NCBI GenBank assembly: GCA_038326655.1
Contig: JBBQKG010000016.1
Span: forward strand, 4,430 to 68,429
DNA length: 64,000 bases
Origin: JBBQKG01 sp038326655
GTDB lineage: Bacteria; Actinomycetota; Thermoleophilia; Solirubrobacterales; JBBDJG01
Direction: 5' to 3'
How positions within the stretch are numbered: the first letter of the stretch is position 1; each line of letters opens with the position of its first letter. The notes under the pieces are model-generated. The model made no database searches, had not been told where the DNA came from, and worked only from the letters and a program-made list of their open reading frames with translations. Below, in pieces: positions 50,808 to 59,146 of the stretch. Position numbers and translations under genes: made by a program.

Positions 50808-51889
50808 CGGCGCTCCCTTTCACCTGCCGCTTGGTCACGGCTGATCGACAGTCCCACCTCGGTGCCACCTCCGGGAATCGAGCGGACCTCCGCTTGCCCG
50901 CCGGCGCGCTCCATTCTCCCCACGATCGACTCCCGCACGCCGCGGCGGTCACGGGGCACGGCGGCGAGCTCGAACCCAGGCCCGCGATCACGGACGAAGG
51001 TCTCGATCGCCGTGTCCTCGACCTCTTCCGCTGCAGCGCGCAGAGTCGCGGCAAAGCTGCCCTCGGTGGTCCGGTTGCCGTCCCCGGCAAGCCATTCGCG
51101 CAGCTCGCGTTCCTGGCGGCGGGCGAGCGCCGCAACCTCGCGCGGGTCCCCGGCGCGCTTCTGCATCAGCGTGAGCGTCTGAAGCACGGAGTCATGGAGG
51201 TGGGCGGCAAGCTCGGCGCGCTCCTGGGAGCGGATCCGCTCCGCCCGCTCGACCGCGAGGTTACGCCCGAGCCGCCACAGGAACGGGGCCAGGATGAGGC
51301 TCAGCGCGACCACCACCACGACCGCGGTGAGCGCCGCGTCACGCAGGCCGCCGAGGATGTGGTTAGAGGAGAGGAAGAGCAGCGCCGCGCCGATCACCAG
51401 CAGCACGCCGAAGACGCCGCGGTAGAGGTCGGCCACCCGCGAGGGTGCGCGTGGGGCCGGTGGCACGGACTCAGCTTCGATGCCGGTCGCCCGGGAGCGC
51501 TGCCAGAGCGCCGCGGCGCCGAACGCAGCCAGCACGAGCGGCCAGACCAGCGCATCACTCCACCAGATGCCGAGCTCCCGGAAGGCCAACAGGGCCGACA
51601 GCGTGAGCAGCGCGACGCCGGTCGCGGCGCGCCAGCCGCCACGAACCGAGGGGAGTCGCACGGGTCCGGCCGCCCGGGTCGATGGTCCGTCGGCCGGCGT
51701 AAGCGCGACCCAGGCGACGACATACGCGAGCAGCACCAGCCCACCGCTTGCGACCGCCGCGATCACGAAGGCGATGCGCAGCGCCACGACGTCGATGCCG
51801 GTCCGCGCTGCGATCCCGGCGATCACTCCGGCCACCAGTCCACGCCTCGTGTCGCGGCGAAGCCGGGAAGGTCCGGTGGCGGTGCTCAT
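50804..51889 (-). CDS. PspC-domain sensor histidine kinase lacking the N-box
   Basis: A 361-residue HPK7-type kinase. The N-terminal PspC domain and five or so membrane helices (residues 10-210) are followed by the dimerisation/phospho-acceptor helix ELAAHLHDSVLQTLTLMQKR, with His near 232. The ATPase domain is abnormal: after FAATLRAAAEEVED the sequence jumps directly to TAIETFVRDRGPGF (G1 box, about 301-306) and GGTEV (G2). The usual 60-75 residues containing the N-box (ExxxNxxxH) are missing without a frame change. ATP binding should be impaired. ATG 51889 lies one base after the small upstream gene. Confidence 0.82.
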   Translation of the reverse strand: MSTATGPSRLRRDTRRGLVAGVIAGIAARTGIDVVALRIAFVIAAVASGGLVLLAYVVAWVALTPADGPSTRAAGPVRLPSVRGGWRAATGVALLTLSALLAFRELGIWWSDALVWPLVLAAFGAAALWQRSRATGIEAESVPPAPRAPSRVADLYRGVFGVLLVIGAALLFLSSNHILGGLRDAALTAVVVVVALSLILAPFLWRLGRNLAVERAERIRSQERAELAAHLHDSVLQTLTLMQKRAGDPREVAALARRQERELREWLAGDGNRTTEGSFAATLRAAAEEVEDTAIETFVRDRGPGFELAAVPRDRRGVRESIVGRMERAGGQAEVRSIPGGGTEVGLSISRDQAAGERERR

Positions 51890-51890
51890 C

Positions 51891-52082
51891 TCATCGATCG
51901 TGACGCTTCGTGCCGCCATCCACGAGCCCGCTCACGAAGAAGATCGCGCCGGCCGCCGCGGTGAGCGCGACCGCAACCCAGCCGAGGGAGACATCGAGCG
52001 CGCCGGCCGAGTCGAGCAGCACCAGCGCTCCGAGGGCGGCGGTCGCCGCCCCCGAGACAAGCGATACGAGGTCCACCCTCAT
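51891..52082 (-). CDS. Small two-helix membrane protein in the PspC operon
   Basis: A 63-residue protein with two hydrophobic helices (VSLVSGAATAALGALVLLDS and LGWVAVALTAAAGAIFFVSG) and a basic tail TKRHDR. Start ATG overlaps the upstream PspC gene stop (ATGA). It is set between a PspC/LiaF-like protein and the kinase, so it may be part of the sensing complex. Such short membrane proteins are common in this operon type in actinobacteria, but I do not recognise a named family. Confidence 0.75.
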   Translation of the reverse strand: MRVDLVSLVSGAATAALGALVLLDSAGALDVSLGWVAVALTAAAGAIFFVSGLVDGGTKRHDR

Positions 52083-53047
52083 CCCGCGGCGCACGCAGCC
52101 GCCTCCGCCGCGCGCAGTGGTGCAGTGTCCTTGTGAAAGCGTCCCGGGCCGTAACCGGGATTGTCCACGTCCGCGGTGTCGCTGTTGATCACCCGAAGCT
52201 GGCCTGCGTCGACCCGTGCCTCGATCTGGAGCCGCGGCACCGCGTTCGAGCCGGCTCCGACCGATTGGTCGACGTCGAACCCGTCGCCTCGTTCGCCGGC
52301 GATCTCGCTCTCGCCTGCACGGATGTGGCTCGAGCCGACGACGCACACGCTCGCGGGAACGAAGACGTTCGCCTGGCCGGCGCCGAGGTCGACGTTCAGA
52401 TGGAGCACGCGTGCCCGGCTCCAGTCGAGGTCGCGCAGGTCCACGACGAGGTTTCCCACGCCGAGCCTGTACCCGCCGGCCGGGATCGCCCCCGCCGACA
52501 GCGGGTGGTACTCGCGGTCACCGATTCCACCGCGGAAGTCGAAATCGGCGGCCGCTGCGACGCTCGCGCCGAGCACCAGCGCCATCACCGGGAGGATCGG
52601 CCACCGCACGCCGCCGCGAAAGGCCACGAGCACCAGCAGCGCCCCGATCAGGATGATCCCGATCCCGACCGGAACGCCCCAGCCGATCGCGACCGCGAAG
52701 GCGGCGCCGCCGGCGAGTGCGACCAGCCCGGACAGGGCGAGCGCCACGACCACAGCCAGGCCCAGCGCTCGCCACAAGCCCATCGTGTGCAGGCGCTCGC
52801 CCAGTCGCTGCGCCCGGTCGGGCTCGCCGTCCGTCCCGACGAAGATCGCCAGCAGCACGTAGGCGAGCGCTCCGAGCCCGCCGAAGAAGACGGACAGCAC
52901 GAAACCGATCCGGAAGATCACCGGGTCGACGCCGAAGTAGCGGCCGAGTCCGCCGGCGACGCCGAGCAGCACCCGATCGCTCGAGGACCGCCGCAGCCGC
53001 CGCTGGTCTTGTCCGGGTTGTTCGATCCTGGGAGTGTCGTCGGTCAT
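52079..53047 (-). CDS. PspC-domain/LiaF-like membrane protein
   Basis: A 322-residue protein. An N-terminal PspC domain (RRSSSDRVLLGVAGGLGRYF, then GVDPVIFRIGFVLSVFFGGL) is followed by transmembrane helices and a C-terminal soluble beta-helix-like domain (LGVGNLVVDLRDLDWSRARV, then HLNVDLGAGQANVFVPASV), as in LiaF-type inhibitors of sensor kinases. Role: sensing envelope stress and silencing the cognate kinase. A GGAGG precedes ATG 53047. First gene of the four-gene operon. Confidence 0.88.
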   Translation of the reverse strand: MTDDTPRIEQPGQDQRRLRRSSSDRVLLGVAGGLGRYFGVDPVIFRIGFVLSVFFGGLGALAYVLLAIFVGTDGEPDRAQRLGERLHTMGLWRALGLAVVVALALSGLVALAGGAAFAVAIGWGVPVGIGIILIGALLVLVAFRGGVRWPILPVMALVLGASVAAAADFDFRGGIGDREYHPLSAGAIPAGGYRLGVGNLVVDLRDLDWSRARVLHLNVDLGAGQANVFVPASVCVVGSSHIRAGESEIAGERGDGFDVDQSVGAGSNAVPRLQIEARVDAGQLRVINSDTADVDNPGYGPGRFHKDTAPLRAAEAAACAAG

Positions 53048-53159
53048 CGGGAATGCCTCCTGTGATGGGTGTTTGGCGTGCATCCCCAGGCTCTCAGCGG
53101 GCCTCGCTTCCGTCTATTGGGGATGTCCCTCGGCCACCCCCGGTGTTCCCCGGGTCCTT

Positions 53160-53235
53160 CCCGTGTATAAGTTGCCTACCAACACGGCCTCGAGTGAGGT
53201 CGTGACAACGTTGTAAGCAACCAACGGAGGTCGAA
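53160..53235 (+). promoter_or_regulatory. Cold-shock gene leader with promoter-like -10
   Basis: TATAAG (53166-53171) resembles a -10 box with no convincing -35. The leader then contains GGCCTCGAGTGAGGTC, able to form a hairpin, and the palindrome ACAACGTTGT, followed by the Shine-Dalgarno CGGAGG. Cold-shock genes often carry structured leaders that control translation at low temperature. Confidence 0.4.
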
Positions 53236-53439
53236 GTGCCAACAGGAACCGTGAAGTGGTTCAACGACGACAAGGGCTTCGGCTTCATCACGCCGGAAGA
53301 CGGAGGCAAGGACCTCTTCGTCCACCAGTCCAACATCCAGGGCGAAGGCTTTCGGTCGCTCAACGAGGGAGCCAGCGTGTCCTTCGATGTCGAGGCCGGA
53401 GACAAGGGCCCCAAGGCCGTCAACGTCGAGAAGCTGTAG
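53236..53439 (+). CDS. Cold-shock protein (CspA family)
   Basis: A 67-residue single OB-fold protein. TGTVKWFNDDKGFGFITPED carries RNP1 (KGFGFI), and KDLFVHQSNI carries RNP2 (DLFVH). The C-terminus reads GPKAVNVEKL. It binds single-stranded RNA/DNA as a chaperone. GTG start with CGGAGG upstream. A second, truncated cold-shock gene is present at 7365-7466. Confidence 0.95.
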   Translation: MPTGTVKWFNDDKGFGFITPEDGGKDLFVHQSNIQGEGFRSLNEGASVSFDVEAGDKGPKAVNVEKL

Positions 53440-53584
53440 TCGCACCCGTCGCCTCCTAGAGCCGGGTCTCAGTTCACGCCGCGATATCACCGGCGCCCGC
53501 GTCGGCGATATCGGGCTGCGAAACTGCGGACCCGGCAGATCATGTGTGCCGGACGGCGCGTGCCGACCGGGATAGGCTGGAGGC

Positions 53585-54205
53585 GTGACGCCGGTTGACC
53601 CCCAGCTGCACGATCGGTTCTTCTTGAGCCAGCGCATCCGGCCGATCGTCAACCAGTACGAGGTCTCGACACTCGGCGCCGACGGGAAGTCCGCCGGCGA
53701 GGAGGTCTGCTTCGTCGAGCAGAAGCGCATGAAGCTGAAGGAGGACCTGCGCGCTTTCACGAACGACTCGAAGACCTCCGAGGTATTCCGGATCAAGGCG
53801 CAGCAGGTGTGGGATCCGCGGGCCCGCTACGACGTCAGCGATGCCCATGGGCAACCCGTCGGCAAGCTGGGCAAGGTGTTCGGCAAGTCGCTGCTGCGCT
53901 CGACGTGGCGCATCTACGACACGGAGGGGAACGAGATCGCCTGGGCGCGCGAACGCAGCATGTTGGTGGCGCTCTTTCGCAGGCTGATCGGATTCGTCCC
54001 TTACGTCGGGGACTTTGCCGACTGGTTGCCGATCCCCTACCACTTCGACTACTTCATCGGGGATGAGCGGATCGGCGGCCTGCAGCGGATCCTCGGCGTG
54101 CGCGACCGCTACCGCCTCGACGTGTCCGGCGACGCCGGACACGCGATCGACCGCCGCGTAGTGCTGGCCCTGGCCGTCGGCATGGACGCGCTTCAGGCGC
54201 GCTAG
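53585..54205 (+). CDS. LURP-one-related (tubby C-terminal-like) protein
   Basis: A 206-residue protein of the LURP-one/scramblase-like fold. The start RFFLSQRIRPIVNQYEVSTL and later LRAFTNDSKTSEVFRIKAQQ, WDPRARYDVSDAHGQPVGKL and DRYRLDVSGDAGHAIDRRVV are typical strands of the beta barrel around a central helix. Function in bacteria is not known; membrane-lipid contact is suspected. GTG start at 53585. A helical protein gene follows 9 nt later. Confidence 0.8.
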   Translation: MTPVDPQLHDRFFLSQRIRPIVNQYEVSTLGADGKSAGEEVCFVEQKRMKLKEDLRAFTNDSKTSEVFRIKAQQVWDPRARYDVSDAHGQPVGKLGKVFGKSLLRSTWRIYDTEGNEIAWARERSMLVALFRRLIGFVPYVGDFADWLPIPYHFDYFIGDERIGGLQRILGVRDRYRLDVSGDAGHAIDRRVVLALAVGMDALQAR

Positions 54206-54214
54206 GAGACCTGG

Positions 54215-54670
54215 GTGCAGACCACCGTTGAAGCGCGCCGCCAGCTGCTCGACACTCTCGCGGCGGCGACCGACGACATCGGTGTCGCGCTCGCAGCGCT
54301 CGGCGCAGCCTACGAGCAGCTCGACGAGTCTCACGCGGACGAGCTCGAGGCAGAGCTCTTCCGGCCGGTCCAGCTCGCCTTCGGCCGGGCAAGGCGCACA
54401 CACGCCGGATTCGCCGAACGTCACGGGCTGCCGAGCCGCGAGTTCGAATCACGACCCCAGGGCCTGGCGTCGATCGGCGCGAAGGGCTTCATCGAAGCAG
54501 CGGTGGTCGCGGTCGGCCAGGCCGACAGCGCCCTCGCCACGCTGCAGGATTCGCTGCTGCCCATCGAGGTCGGCGACGCCGAGCTGCGTGCGGCACTGGC
54601 GGAGCTGCGCGAGCTGGTCGGCGGCACCGCCCGCCGGGCTCGCGAGGTCGTGCGAACCATCGGGCGCTAG
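54215..54670 (+). CDS. Hypothetical helical protein
   Basis: A 151-residue all-helical soluble protein (VEARRQLLDTLAAATDDIGV, then ALAALGAAYEQLDESHADEL), rich in Ala, Glu and Leu with coiled-coil tendency. No family recognised. GTG at 54215 is 9 nt downstream of the LURP-one gene, so the two probably function together. Confidence 0.65.
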   Translation: MQTTVEARRQLLDTLAAATDDIGVALAALGAAYEQLDESHADELEAELFRPVQLAFGRARRTHAGFAERHGLPSREFESRPQGLASIGAKGFIEAAVVAVGQADSALATLQDSLLPIEVGDAELRAALAELRELVGGTARRAREVVRTIGR

Positions 54671-54693
54671 CCGGGCGGGCTCATGGCAGTGAG

Positions 54694-55638
54694 GTGGCGC
54701 AGCAGTCGCGACTTGCAGCGGGACCATTCGCCGGACTTCGAACCCTCCCTCCCGCCGTGATCATCGGAATCGGGCTAGCGCTGGCTTCGGCGCTTGCGAC
54801 GAATGTCGCCTTCCTGCTCAAGCAACGCGGTGCGGTCCTGGCACCGCCGGTCAGCGCGGCGCACCCCCTGCGAAGCGCCGCCGGCTTGTTCTCGTCCAAG
54901 TGGTTCGCGGTGGGCTGGGCGGTGGCGGTCGGTGCCTGGGCGCTTCACGTCGGCGCGCTCGCGCTTGCGCAATTGTCGAGCGTTCAGGCCGTGCTCGCGG
55001 GCGGCTTGGTCTTCCTCGCCGTGCTCGCCGAGCGCTACTTCGGCTTTCACCTCGGTCGCCGGCAATGGATCGGCGTGATCGTGACGGCAGTAGGCCTTGC
55101 GGTGATCGCGTTGACGGGGGGTTCGCAGGCGGGCGACAGCGGGGGCTATGCGCTGGCGGCGTTGATCACAGTCGAGTGCGCTGTCTTTGCCCTTGCTGTC
55201 GCGCTCGCCGTGATCTCCACTCACCGGCGCATTCTTCAAGCGACGGAGGGCCTGTTGCTCGGCGCCGCCGCCGGCGCGCTGTTCGGTGTCTCCGACATCG
55301 CGATCAAGTACCTCAGTCACGCGGCTCACGGTGGCGTGCTCGAGTTGGTCAGCCCGTGGACCTTTGCGGCCCTGGCCGCGTCCGTGATCGCGTTCTATGC
55401 CTCGGCCCGTGGCCTGCAGCTCGGCCCGGGGGTCGAGGTCATCGCGATCACCTCGATCGCGGCCAACCTGACGGCGATCGTCGGGGGCATTCTCGTCTTT
55501 CGTGACCCGGTCGGGACCGGCGCGGTCGCGATCACGGGACGGCTGATCGCGTTCTGCCTCGTGGTCGCCGGCGCCGCGCTGATGCCCGCTCCGATGCGAG
55601 CTGCCCGTGTGCACGATGAGGCGCCGCTGATAGGCTGA
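54694..55638 (+). CDS. EamA/DMT-like membrane transporter
   Basis: A 314-residue polytopic protein with ten hydrophobic helices: IIGIGLALASALATNVAFLL, AQLSSVQAVLAGGLVFLAVL and GLQLGPGVEVIAITSIAANL among them. The layout is that of drug/metabolite transporters, here more like the DMT proteins related to NIPA or small-multidrug transporters. Cargo unknown. GTG 54694 or the later GTG at 54757 could be the start; the first helix is complete in both. Confidence 0.75.
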   Translation: MAQQSRLAAGPFAGLRTLPPAVIIGIGLALASALATNVAFLLKQRGAVLAPPVSAAHPLRSAAGLFSSKWFAVGWAVAVGAWALHVGALALAQLSSVQAVLAGGLVFLAVLAERYFGFHLGRRQWIGVIVTAVGLAVIALTGGSQAGDSGGYALAALITVECAVFALAVALAVISTHRRILQATEGLLLGAAAGALFGVSDIAIKYLSHAAHGGVLELVSPWTFAALAASVIAFYASARGLQLGPGVEVIAITSIAANLTAIVGGILVFRDPVGTGAVAITGRLIAFCLVVAGAALMPAPMRAARVHDEAPLIG

Positions 55639-55716
55639 GTGGTACCGAGTCGGTTACGTCAAGGCGCTTCTTAGCCCCCCCGGATCTTCACCCAAAGCGC
55701 CGCCAGGGGGTCAGCC

Positions 55717-56088
55717 ATGACCGAGACCGGTTTCCTGTCGTCCGACAGGCTCAGCGCCGGCACAGAGATTCTTACGCTCAACGGCGAGTGCGACCTGTCA
55801 ATGGCCCGTCATGCCGAGCAGCGCATCGTTTCAGCGCTTGCCGCCGGCTCGTCGGAGATCGTCTTCGACCTGCGGGGTGTGACGTCGCTTGACCGTTCGA
55901 TGCTTCAGGTGCTCTTTCGCGCTCTGATCCGGATCGGGCACAACGGCCGGCTGATCCTCGTCCGGCCGAACCCCCACATGTGGACACTCTTCGAGCAGAG
56001 CGGCCTGGACAAGGGGTTCTCGAGCTTTGCCGACCTCAGGGGCGCTTTGGCACAGGCGTCCTCGAAGCGCCCTCACCGAGCCGACTGA
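55717..56088 (+). CDS. STAS-domain protein
   Basis: A 123-residue STAS protein (GTEILTLNGECDLSMARHAE, then IVFDLRGVTSLDRSMLQVLF). The motif equivalent to DSSGL reads DRSML, so the phospho-serine region is altered. An anti-anti-sigma or scaffold role is likely, with the partner elsewhere in the genome. ATG 55717. A second STAS protein is at 48862, also with a changed motif. Confidence 0.78.
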   Translation: MTETGFLSSDRLSAGTEILTLNGECDLSMARHAEQRIVSALAAGSSEIVFDLRGVTSLDRSMLQVLFRALIRIGHNGRLILVRPNPHMWTLFEQSGLDKGFSSFADLRGALAQASSKRPHRAD

Positions 56089-56243
56089 GCACGGCACGAT
56101 CAGCGCGGCCGTAAGCCGCGTCCTCTAGCCCGTCCCGAGGTTGAGCACGAGGCCGCGGTGGATCTGTCCCGGGGTCAGGTTAGGCTCGCCCGCGCTCGGC
56201 GGGAGTCGCCGCAGCGCCTTGTCCTTGGGGAAGGAGCTGAATT

Positions 56244-56597
56244 GTGAAACTCGTGATCGGCATTGTTCGACCGGAGAGGACGAACGACGTGCTGGAAGCC
56301 CTCTTCCGCGCAGACGTGCGCGGGTTCTCGATGAGCCGCGTGCAGGGCCACGGAGGTGAGCTCGACCGGGTCGAGACATACCGCGGCACCACCGTGAAGA
56401 TCGGGGTCTCCGAGAAGGTCCGCTTCGAGATCGCCGTCTCCGATACGTTCGTTCAGCCGACGATCGATGCCCTGTGCGAGGGCGCTCGGACCGGCGAGGT
56501 GGGCGACGGCAAGATCTTCGTCCTGTCGATGGAGCGGGCGGTCCGCATCCGCACGGGTGAGACCGACCACGGCGCCGTGACGCCGGTGGACGCATGA
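56244..56597 (+). CDS. P-II family nitrogen regulatory protein
   Basis: A 117-residue PII protein: KLVIGIVRPERTNDVLEALF, FSMSRVQGHGG and FEIAVSD. In the T-loop Tyr46 is kept (ETYRG) but the usual modified Tyr51 is Val51 (TTVKIG), so uridylylation or adenylylation at that site cannot occur. PII controls ammonium transport and assimilation by sensing ATP, ADP and 2-oxoglutarate. GTG start behind GGAAGGAG. The stop overlaps the amt start (ATGA), the classic GlnK-Amt pairing. Confidence 0.88.
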   Translation: MKLVIGIVRPERTNDVLEALFRADVRGFSMSRVQGHGGELDRVETYRGTTVKIGVSEKVRFEIAVSDTFVQPTIDALCEGARTGEVGDGKIFVLSMERAVRIRTGETDHGAVTPVDA

Positions 56598-57892
56598 CGC
56601 TCGCCGCCGCAGTGAACACAGTGAACACCGGGGACACCGCGTGGATGCTCGCCGCAACCGCGCTCGTGCTCCTGATGACGCCTGGGCTCGGGCTCTTCTA
56701 CGCGGGCCTCGTGCGTTCCAAGAACACACTGAACACCTTCATGATGTGCATCGCCGCGATCGCGGTCGCCACCGTCATGTGGGCGGTGATCGGCTATTCG
56801 TTCGCTTTCGACGGCGACAATCCAATCATCGGCGGCTTCGGCCACGCGTTCCTGCACGGCGTCACCTTCGAGCCCCGTGACGGAACGACGATCCCGCACC
56901 TGCTCTTCATGGCGTTCCAGGCGACTTTCTGCATCGTCACGGTTGCACTCGTGTCCGGCGCCGTCGTGGAGCGGATGCGGTTCGGGCCCTTCATGATCTT
57001 CGCGGCGCTGTGGTCGGTGCTGGTCTATTCGGTGCTTGCGCACTGGGCCTTCGGTGGCGGGTGGCTGATCGCGGGCGGCACGCTCGACTTCGCCGGCGGC
57101 GTGCCGGTCGAGATGGGCTCGGGGTTCTCGGCGCTGGCAGCCGCGCTGGTGGTCGGTGCACGGAAGGACTACGGGCGGCAGGCGCTCCTGCCACACAACG
57201 CGGTCTACGTGCTGCTCGGCGCCGGCCTGCTCTGGTTCGGCTGGTTCGGCTTCAATGGTGGCAGTGGCTTCTCGACCGGTCATTCCAGTGTGCTCGCGTT
57301 CACGAACACGCTGTTGACACCGGCATGCACGCTCGTCGTCTGGTTTGCGCTCGACCTGTTGCGCGGTCGGCAGGTGACCGCGATCGGCGCGGCGACCGCG
57401 ATCATCGTCGGCTGCGTCGGGATCACTCCCGCGGGCGGCTTCATCAGCCCGGGCTGGGCGATGGTGCTCGGCGCGCTCGCTGCGCTCCCGAGCTACGCGG
57501 TGATCGTGTGGCGGCCGAGGACGCGGGTGGACGAGACGCTCGACGTGCTCGCTGCGCACGGGATTGCCGGCATGACCGGCATCCTCTTCATCGGCTTCTT
57601 CGCCCAGATCTCGTGGAACGGCGTGGGGGACGGCCTCGTCTACGGCGACGCGGGCCAACTCGCCTGGCAGGCGCTGGCAGCGGTCTCGGCCCCCACGTAT
57701 GCCTTCGTGGCGACGTTCGTGATCCTGAAGGTCATCGGGCTCTTCACGCCGCTGCGTGCAACCGAGCGCGAGGAGGCGCTGGGGATGGACGTGGTCCAGC
57801 ACGGCGAGGAGGCATACGCGACGGGTGAGGGCGCAATCCTGGTCACGCCAGAGGCAGGCCTCGAGGCCGAGATGGCGGTCGCCAACCCGTAG
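56594..57892 (+). CDS. amt: Ammonium transporter (Amt family)
   Basis: A 432-residue Amt with 11 helices. The phenylalanine gate (FQATFCIV) and DFAGGVPVEMGSGFSALAAA are present. Aligned to E. coli AmtB, Asp160 is Asp165, the first pore His168 is Glu173, and the second pore His318 is His322 (LAAHGIAG). A Glu/His pore pair also occurs in some fungal and bacterial Amts. The cytoplasmic C-terminus is long enough to touch PII. ATG overlaps the PII stop. Confidence 0.92.
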   Translation: MTLAAAVNTVNTGDTAWMLAATALVLLMTPGLGLFYAGLVRSKNTLNTFMMCIAAIAVATVMWAVIGYSFAFDGDNPIIGGFGHAFLHGVTFEPRDGTTIPHLLFMAFQATFCIVTVALVSGAVVERMRFGPFMIFAALWSVLVYSVLAHWAFGGGWLIAGGTLDFAGGVPVEMGSGFSALAAALVVGARKDYGRQALLPHNAVYVLLGAGLLWFGWFGFNGGSGFSTGHSSVLAFTNTLLTPACTLVVWFALDLLRGRQVTAIGAATAIIVGCVGITPAGGFISPGWAMVLGALAALPSYAVIVWRPRTRVDETLDVLAAHGIAGMTGILFIGFFAQISWNGVGDGLVYGDAGQLAWQALAAVSAPTYAFVATFVILKVIGLFTPLRATEREEALGMDVVQHGEEAYATGEGAILVTPEAGLEAEMAVANP

Positions 57893-57913
57893 AACCCGCA
57901 CGATCTCGAGGCT

Positions 57914-58657
57914 TCACGCTGGTCCACGTACGGCGGAGACGTTCAGGCGCACGTAGTCCAGCGGCACGCGCACCCGCGCCACGACCGCGCCGGCGAACCG
58001 CTCTCGCCGCTCCTCGGGCAGACGTGCGAGGTGTGCCGGGAGGATCGACGTGCGCACGAACGCGTCTACGTCCTGCGGATGCGTCGGACGTTCCTCCAAC
58101 CAGCACCGAGTCGCGGCAAAGCCCGCCTCCCGCAGCCGCCGCTGCGTTTCCCGCGGCCCCGCAAAGACCCAGGGCGACCAGCCGGCGAGCTCGGGAGCGG
58201 CGTCGCGGGCGACCGCCTCGATCACCTCGCGCACGCGATCGATGTTGCCCTCTCCTCCGCACTGGACCTCGAGCACGCCGCCTGGCCGCAGCGCCCGCGC
58301 CAGCCGCGCCCAGAGACGATCGTGGTCCGTGACCCAGTGCAAGGCCGCCGTCGAGACGATCGCGTCGACGGGCTCGTCGAGGTCCAGGTCGAGCACGTCC
58401 TGGCACCACACGTGCGCGCGACCGGCGAGCCGCCTGCGCGCAAGCGCCACCATGTCCGCCGATGCATCGATGGCCAGCACGCGCCCTCGTGGCACGAGTG
58501 CCAGCAGCGCCTCCGTGACGCGCCCGGTCCCGCAGCCCACGTCCAGCACCGTCGCGTCCTGCGCCACGCCCTCGAGCCGAGCGAGGACCTCCGAGGCCCA
58601 AGCCTGCTGCGGCGCGCTCGACTGGTCATATGTGCGCGCGTCCCAGGGGGTGTCCAT
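57914..58657 (-). CDS. SAM-dependent methyltransferase (trans-aconitate-methyltransferase-like)
   Basis: A 247-residue class I methyltransferase. The N-terminal MDTPWDARTYDQSSAPQQAW, the motif I VLDVGCGTGRVTEALL, AIDASADMV, and the AIVSTAALHWVTDHDRLWAR segment characterise the Tam/BioC-like group. LRPGGVLEVQCGGEGNIDRV and the Tyr/Trp-rich tail support this. The substrate is probably a small carboxylate; no biosynthetic genes are nearby. It converges on the amt gene with a 21-nt gap. Confidence 0.85.
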   Translation of the reverse strand: MDTPWDARTYDQSSAPQQAWASEVLARLEGVAQDATVLDVGCGTGRVTEALLALVPRGRVLAIDASADMVALARRRLAGRAHVWCQDVLDLDLDEPVDAIVSTAALHWVTDHDRLWARLARALRPGGVLEVQCGGEGNIDRVREVIEAVARDAAPELAGWSPWVFAGPRETQRRLREAGFAATRCWLEERPTHPQDVDAFVRTSILPAHLARLPEERRERFAGAVVARVRVPLDYVRLNVSAVRGPA

Positions 58658-58702
58658 CGCCGCGTCAGGCTACATCCCGCCCTGCGGGATACTGCGCGGG
58701 CG

Positions 58703-59143
58703 ATGTCTCAGGAGAACGTCGAGGCCGTGCGCACGCCGGTCAGCACGCGTGAACGGTCGGGCCGGACGCTGGATCAGCGGCTTTCCCTGCGCTTCCCTCG
58801 GCTGGGCGCCGCGAACGCTCGCCTGATCGCCAAGCTGCCGCCCGGCTCGCGTCTCCGCCAGGCAGCCCTGTCGCGAAGCGTGCGGCTCGCGTCGGAGGCG
58901 TACAACCGACGCGATCTGGAGGCGGTCGTGATCGGCTGCCACCCCGAGTTCGAGTACTTCCCCGCCAGCAACTGGGTCGAGTCCGGGCTCGTGGAGCCGT
59001 CCTACCGCGGCCTGGAGGGCTACCGCGAGTACATTGCGGCAACGTCTGAGGTTTGGGGTGGAGAGAACCGCATAAAACCCGTGGAAGTGATCGACCTCGG
59101 GGAACAGTTCGTGCTGCTCGCAAGCGTGCCGCTGTCGGAGTAG
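58703..59143 (+). CDS. SnoaL-like protein, C-terminally shortened
   Basis: A 146-residue SnoaL/NTF2-like protein with the MSQENVEAVR start typical of the expanded Thermoleophilia family. SVRLASEAYNRRDLEAVVIG and CHPEFEYFPASNWVESG are followed by EGYREYIAATSEVWGGEN. It ends at VLLASVPLSE, missing the last strands present in relatives. It is 3 nt from a second member at 59147. It may form a dimer or be a decaying copy. Ligand unknown. Confidence 0.7.
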   Translation: MSQENVEAVRTPVSTRERSGRTLDQRLSLRFPRLGAANARLIAKLPPGSRLRQAALSRSVRLASEAYNRRDLEAVVIGCHPEFEYFPASNWVESGLVEPSYRGLEGYREYIAATSEVWGGENRIKPVEVIDLGEQFVLLASVPLSE

Positions 59144-59146
59144 GCG

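Noticed and set aside
53449..53584. Hairpin-like GCGATATCACCGGCGCCC / GGCGATATCG after the cold-shock gene
   Set aside because: Imperfect and lacks a T-run; not convincing as a terminator.
56125..56195. Minus-strand run reading NLTPGQIHRGLVLNLGTG before a stop, in the gap before the PII gene
   Set aside because: Protein-like for only about 20 residues with no start or upstream continuation; likely chance or an unidentifiable relic.
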